In this document: positions 61,401 through 64,000 of the stretch, piece by piece
Layout: each line of letters opens with the position of its first letter
How positions within the stretch are numbered: the first letter of the stretch is position 1
Source of the DNA: Oscillospiraceae bacterium
Lineage (GTDB): Bacteria > Bacillota > Clostridia > Oscillospirales > Oscillospiraceae
Direction: 5' to 3'
NCBI GenBank assembly: GCA_017938625.1
Contig: JAGBBD010000050.1
Location: forward strand, 27,999 to 91,998
Length of the DNA stretch: 64,000 nucleotides
Notes under the pieces: generated by a model
Databases searched by the model: none
What the model was told of the DNA's origin: nothing
The model's input: only the letters and a program-made list of their open reading frames with translations
Translations under genes and position numbers: made by a program

Positions 61401-64000
61401 CAGGCATCTGCCTACTATCCCCAGATCGACTATCTGATGAAGCTGTTCATCAACACCACAGAAGATCAGGTGGCACATAACCAGGCTGCTCAGATCATCT
61501 ACGCTGCCAACAACCACAGCGTGGACGGCCTGCACGCAGACATCTTCACCAAGGACCCCGAAAAGGGCATCCGCGATGCCATTCTGGCAGCGGTGGAGGA
61601 GATCGGTGAGTGGAATGCCTCCGAATCCGATATGCTCTGCGGCGAAGGCCTTGCCATTTTGCGCAATGGTCCCGAGAAGTTCATCAAGGGCGAGAATGAC
61701 GATCAGTTCTCCGATTACTGGATGTTCTTCGGCCTCAACGGCGGCGGACACGGTGCTTGGGAAGCTCTGTCCATCGGCATTGATGCTTATGGTCTGAGTT
61801 TCACCGGCGGTACCGGCTACCCCGTGGTGGTCAACACGTCCTCTGCCGAGCGTGAGCACTTTATGCGCGGCACCATGGCACACAATACGGTGCTGGTCAA
61901 TCAGACAAACCAGCTGAATATCAAGAAGAACTCCTTCCCCATGCACTTTGACGATGCGGGCAAGGTCAAACTGATGGATGCCGAGGCGGCACAGGCTTAC
62001 AACGAGACCGATATCTACCGCCGCACCGTGGTGTCTGTCCAGCTGGAAGGCTCCGAGTATTACGCAGTTGACTTCTTCCGTGTTCTGGGCGGCAAGGAGC
62101 ACATCTACTCCCTCCATGCTCACGGTATGCAGGATCCCACCACCGAGGGCTTGGATCTGCTCCATCAGCCCATGGGCACCTATGCAGGCCCCGAGGTGGA
62201 GCTGGGTGCATGGTATCCCAACCCCTACAGCAGCGATACCAGCGCAAACAAGGACCCCTACGGCTACAACACGGCAGCCAGCTGGTTTGACAATGTCTAC
62301 CGTGATGACCATCCCGGCACCAACTATACCGTAGACTTCCCCATTGAGGACTTCCATAATCGTCTGACTACCTCCTCCGGTCTTGGCATGCGCATCACCA
62401 TGATGACCGAAGAGCCTCTGACCGAAGTGGCGATCGCAGACGGACATCCCTCCAACAACGGCTACAATCCTCCCATCGTCAAGTATCTGCTGGCAAAGAA
62501 TCAGGGCGAGGACAACCTGGACACCATGTACACCTCCGTCATCGAGCCTTACCAGTATGAGTACAAGATCGCATCCTCCGAACTGGTAGATATGATCCTG
62601 ACCGAAGGCACGGAAGGTCTGACTGACAAGGCTGTGGCTGTCAAGGTCACCCGTAAGGACGGCCAGGAAGACTTCATCGTCTATGCCACCAACCCCGATT
62701 GCACCTACTCCGTCTGTGATACCGACGGCAGCGAAAAGTTCCTCTTCCGCGGTTTCGCAGGTGTGTGCAGCTACATTGACGGCGCTCTGGTCTATGCCTA
62801 CGGCAATGATGCCCGACAGGTGGGCAATGCCCTGCGTGGTCAGTTGCCTGCCATTACCGGCACTGTGGTGGACTACACCAAGGGTATCGGTGAGACCTAC
62901 ACCATGACCATCAAGATGGATCAGACCGTGACCGAAGAAGACTTCGACGGCAGATACATCTATGTGGACAACGACAGAACGCAGAACGGTGCATACCGCA
63001 TCTACGGCGCGGAAGTCGATGGCGACATTGCAGTGCTGGATCTGTTCACCCAGACGCTGGCACGTGAGTTCATCGACGGTGCCAACATGGATTTGGGCTA
63101 TGTCCACAACATCGAAGTGGGTCAGACCTTCTCCATCCCCTTGTCCGCTGCATACGATACCATTTCCTTCTTCAACTACACCACCGATCAGGTGGTCAAG
63201 ACCGGCTACCAGACCGTTCTGCAGGTCGGTGCGGAAGGTACCGGCGTGACCTATGAGCTGGAAGGCTTGGTCAAGGGCATGAAGTTCGATACTGCAACCG
63301 GCAAGATCACCTGGACGCCCACGAAGACGCAGATGGGCAGACATCCTGTTGCCGTCAAGGCGGTCAATGAAAACGGCGATACCTTGGCGACCATGGAGTT
63401 TGTGATCTATGTGGTCTCTTACACCGGCGCATCCTATGATCCTGCTGTCTGTAAGCATGCCAAGGCGATCACTTATACCGTAGACGGTGTGGATGAAACT
63501 GTCTGTCCTGCCTGCGGCACCATCACCAAGTCCGAGCCGGAGGAAGAACCCATCGAGACCATCGCTATTGCAGGCACCAACATGAACCTGGGCAACGAAC
63601 TGGCTGTCAACTTCATGTTCCCCAAGAGCCTCGACGCTTCCAAGTCCTACACCGCCATCATCACCCAGACCTCTCAGGGTAAGACGGTGAAGACCACAGA
63701 AGTGGCATCCTCTGACTGGGCATCCTTCAACAATACGCTGTATAAGGTGACGGCCTCTGTCCGCGCCATGGAAATGGCAGACGAGCTTGCTATCAAGATC
63801 GTGGACGAAGAGGGCAATGTGTACAATGAGACTTACACTACCTCCGTCCGCGCCTACGGCATGAAGGCTCTGGCAGCAGCATCCTCTTCCGATGAGATGA
63901 AGCGGCTTGTTGTGGATATGCTGAACTACGGCGCAGAAGCTCAAACCAAGTTCTCCTACAACACAGGCGATCTTGCCAACAAGGAGCTGACCGAAGCCCA
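55479..64000 (+). CDS. Giant secreted heparinase II/III-like protein (cut by window end)
   Basis: The frame is open from ATG 55479 to the window edge, over 2840 residues. Signal peptide MKKRLLSLLLALILVLGVLP with cleavage near AVQAAEA. Then: a jelly-roll-like module shared with the first giant protein (about 43-256), a second carbohydrate-binding-like module (about 340-490), several Ig-like/BIG2 domains (for example TSNENVATVDQETGDVTATG), a zinc-ribbon-like part (CPHCRVEL ... KCPLCNYRFPTNDFESFY, about 1587-1630), a helical toroid, and a beta domain with GGGHGAWEALSIGIDAYG and HFMRGTMAHNTVLV as in heparinase II/III lyases. From about 2697 the C-terminal module of the first giant protein begins again. 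Probable cell-surface polysaccharide lyase; substrate unknown. Confidence 0.85.
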   Translation, partial: MKKRLLSLLLALILVLGVLPGGIWEQPAVQAAEAADEAAPASIKVDFKEFAKKAAQQDFWANLAATSKDTIRYAGSVAYTTPMPASVKQAYDDMRAWLAENANWNINESKSQIANMWYCQAVYVNADESLPWGLCFRPRFHDPASNRMVLDVTVPEGAAGEYRLELDIFRENINSPHYCINSSPGGGYADIYVNDELVYDDFFFAGASVRTQDNLGYVELEEGVNTITIVSYAGYEGTTSFNERCAYDLCGIEFIPLTGLEAECGMKTTVNLRNSYLPFDMVIDSAFTVESSDEDVVEVSFDTDGNLVLVGVSEDEAELTLYKDGEVLMVIPVIITPKTSMVYDFAKAAEYTVAGFQSVKSYEDLASVDDGVPSDPWCFESMKADSACWSETAGAAVLTNGSVSFELNVSADSWYQVSMDLFAQKQGGNVQVYLDDSYLGTVNTNAESKSFRNQPLRPVELEAGDYTLTLKTDKNTQLWWSAVRMKQTEEPSVTLSSENLSGKMGRHLTTPITAMWDFGFADDLSDAVWYLDYDESLLDAWMEDTTLYVRGLEVGTHELTVAASVCGVEASVTVEVEVLEPAVLQSASVALPTVAQEQIARNTTHAFVYDLLAEDGDTMFPYEVSIDYTVDNQGIVEIDEAAHTVTGVANGEVNVTVSLSGGSVEMEETFHLIVADEGGNLVAGDCSDFEAESWSNDNWIFNHPWNASERADYSTAMVKTDVVEEEDGNHALRFKFDPAISYNKDNRGTTLNTVGGKMLRLESGRLYEATLMVRTEDVAYPQGTNVTLLYQCYDNVNNALDYKYVLNIYETGAIQHVTPEWTKLRIRIHAPVENNGDPFYYMHRFVMYPSSSLYYDHTGFEGSIYVDDLQLREVGFDHVETRLDQKLVDNRATATMYIEPYATNGEPMLFSEKYLDDITVETSNEDVVAIEGDITMKSNGTLNVPSVPVRLVGLNAEADLTTTMTIHGLTKTYVMDMTQTNMADEIRDAYYTVNGLEAVTLTPGVTAEGVISGLTTQLVEKSEEEVRAEGSVYFTTSNENVATVDQETGDVTATGEGTATVTCYSYLGGRVKSDAVEIVVTDDTDLAAMTISYTRDYMGTGQIVNLQISGTKSSGVSADMSLYPVTWSVDDAALASVDANGRLTAIAPGVVNVIAKAGINDKVVTTTYAMTIVDNSELPGDNYRYELDHGKHLVLQTGSLEKDGIAINKELTNAMDNLGYDSNRGLTMVPSYPGMTVALDFVLPKSGWYFLHNFGTTYSWGGLADVYLDDYYMGQVDFAKGAYDYNLPGYNNTVWLDAGVHTIMLENVRSGYFWWGGFQLDVCDDPQVQMTLNAKRELLVGESMELDMDFTLTNGEDFMLKAVDEAPEDFTNYYIMTTNAPKVVSVSGSTLTGMGEGSAYITVTGEINHEPFRKMLSIAVFEGTVLTADVSAEQTTLKPDADPVQLNVTAYGVDGEEVAIPAGATVSYQSADTSIATVDEQGLVTVTGKEGSVQITATIMEGFREIPATIWITVTKGKTQPTLYTYEERAIAQENAMTYSWAWDQKEEVVKNADFVLENFENYYGRITHEGILRNARIGVNGDPEVTVCPHCRVELSAIYNHYPWIIDPINDPWKIKCPLCNYRFPTNDFESFYKLGLDEQGRFSKQRALENGGEQYLVNELYPELGADWGVDDGWGWDSGRVFSNGVKEVRYFIAYYHLASYYPLGSNGSQYALLNAMDDLRDAYLYTGEEKYGNAGAILLDRFGDVYPDFSYFNNSLSRDRGKITDQIWEALNIQQMFATCADAFFDCFDNEEVVNYIREKHVLKGIENPEDITPETIRDHIDTNLLLEVKRAAETYNTWGNKGMHETAVTQAAVALDRLPETEEMIDWVFRAGELLDYNASTGVGKRTGAGLMSDLVSIVNRDGIGNEGSLAYNRMWYQNYVKVAETLTGYTRVEGVDLWKNSKFTDLFIAMNKFTVLGNSVIATGETGYMQASAYYPQIDYLMKLFINTTEDQVAHNQAAQIIYAANNHSVDGLHADIFTKDPEKGIRDAILAAVEEIGEWNASESDMLCGEGLAILRNGPEKFIKGENDDQFSDYWMFFGLNGGGHGAWEALSIGIDAYGLSFTGGTGYPVVVNTSSAEREHFMRGTMAHNTVLVNQTNQLNIKKNSFPMHFDDAGKVKLMDAEAAQAYNETDIYRRTVVSVQLEGSEYYAVDFFRVLGGKEHIYSLHAHGMQDPTTEGLDLLHQPMGTYAGPEVELGAWYPNPYSSDTSANKDPYGYNTAASWFDNVYRDDHPGTNYTVDFPIEDFHNRLTTSSGLGMRITMMTEEPLTEVAIADGHPSNNGYNPPIVKYLLAKNQGEDNLDTMYTSVIEPYQYEYKIASSELVDMILTEGTEGLTDKAVAVKVTRKDGQEDFIVYATNPDCTYSVCDTDGSEKFLFRGFAGVCSYIDGALVYAYGNDARQVGNALRGQLPAITGTVVDYTKGIGETYTMTIKMDQTVTEEDFDGRYIYVDNDRTQNGAYRIYGAEVDGDIAVLDLFTQTLAREFIDGANMDLGYVHNIEVGQTFSIPLSAAYDTISFFNYTTDQVVKTGYQTVLQVGAEGTGVTYELEGLVKGMKFDTATGKITWTPTKTQMGRHPVAVKAVNENGDTLATMEFVIYVVSYTGASYDPAVCKHAKAITYTVDGVDETVCPACGTITKSEPEEEPIETIAIAGTNMNLGNELAVNFMFPKSLDASKSYTAIITQTSQGKTVKTTEVASSDWASFNNTLYKVTASVRAMEMADELAIKIVDEEGNVYNETYTTSVRAYGMKALAAASSSDEMKRLVVDMLNYGAEAQTKFSYNTGDLANKELTEA

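Noticed and set aside
55494-63944. A very long open frame on the minus strand (over 2800 codons) opposite the second giant gene
   Set aside because: It is the antisense of a gene with signal peptide, recognisable domains and promoter. GC-rich codon usage with few antisense stops explains it; the translation is Gly/His/Val-rich without domain logic.

Overview
The window looks like a chromosomal segment of a strictly anaerobic, gut-type member of Bacillota, class Clostridia, most like the Oscillospiraceae/Ruminococcaceae. This is inferred from moderately high GC, consensus sigma-A promoters (TTGACA, 17 bp, TATAAT), Shine-Dalgarno starts with some GTG/TTG, a three-subunit electron-bifurcating [FeFe] hydrogenase, YycH/YycI-like proteins, DapF, L13-S9, and a glycan-degrading repertoire. 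No tRNA, rRNA, CRISPR array, transposase-bearing insertion sequence or prophage was recognised.

Layout. 1-606 is gene-free and packed with hairpin repeats. 607-1352 is a divergent XRE regulator/small-protein pair with a palindromic operator. 1362-9301 carries a NudC-like Nudix hydrolase, a GH2 glycosidase, murA, YycI/YycH-like proteins and a cold-shock protein, all leftward apart from one small protein. 9561-12948 is a YmdB phosphodiesterase followed by a compact SbcD/SbcC (YhaO/YhaN-like) pair. 12991-13446 is a DUF559 endonuclease gene nested between inverted hairpin elements. 13765-16815 is galK-galT-aroQ. 17094-26293 holds uvrA, cardiolipin synthase, an SDR, an ABC-F protein, dapF and an HPr-like protein without its active-site histidine. 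26293-32934 is an AraC regulator divergent from a giant secreted modular protein whose signal peptide is separated by one extra base. 33467-38151 has an ABC exporter, a domain-permuted GH3-like protein and a TtcA-like enzyme. 38391-39244 is rplM-rpsI. 39662-42838 has a second XRE/small-protein pair, a lipoprotein, a DUF362 protein and an ECF S component. 42915-47057 is the hydrogenase, divergent from a LysR regulator. 48214-55281 is a seven-gene surface-glycan operon. 55479 to the window edge is a second giant secreted protein with a heparinase II/III-like lyase core.

How parts fit. GH2, GH3-like, GalK/GalT and the heparinase-like protein point to use of host or dietary glycans, with galactose entering glycolysis. 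The hydrogenase disposes of reductant. The glycan operon combines a PIG-L deacetylase, a phosphoglycosyl transferase, three glycosyltransferases and two ATP-grasp enzymes, and suggests a cell-surface glycan carrying amide-linked groups. The two giant proteins share two modules and probably act at the cell surface.

Most unusual signals: (1) hairpin repeats whose stem sequences change from copy to copy while staying self-complementary, with one inverted pair enclosing a DUF559 nuclease gene and supplying its RBS and stop; (2) the paired giant proteins and the palindrome inside the promoter spacer of the second; (3) the deacetylase/ATP-grasp glycan operon; (4) several proteins that keep a fold but lose canonical catalytic residues.
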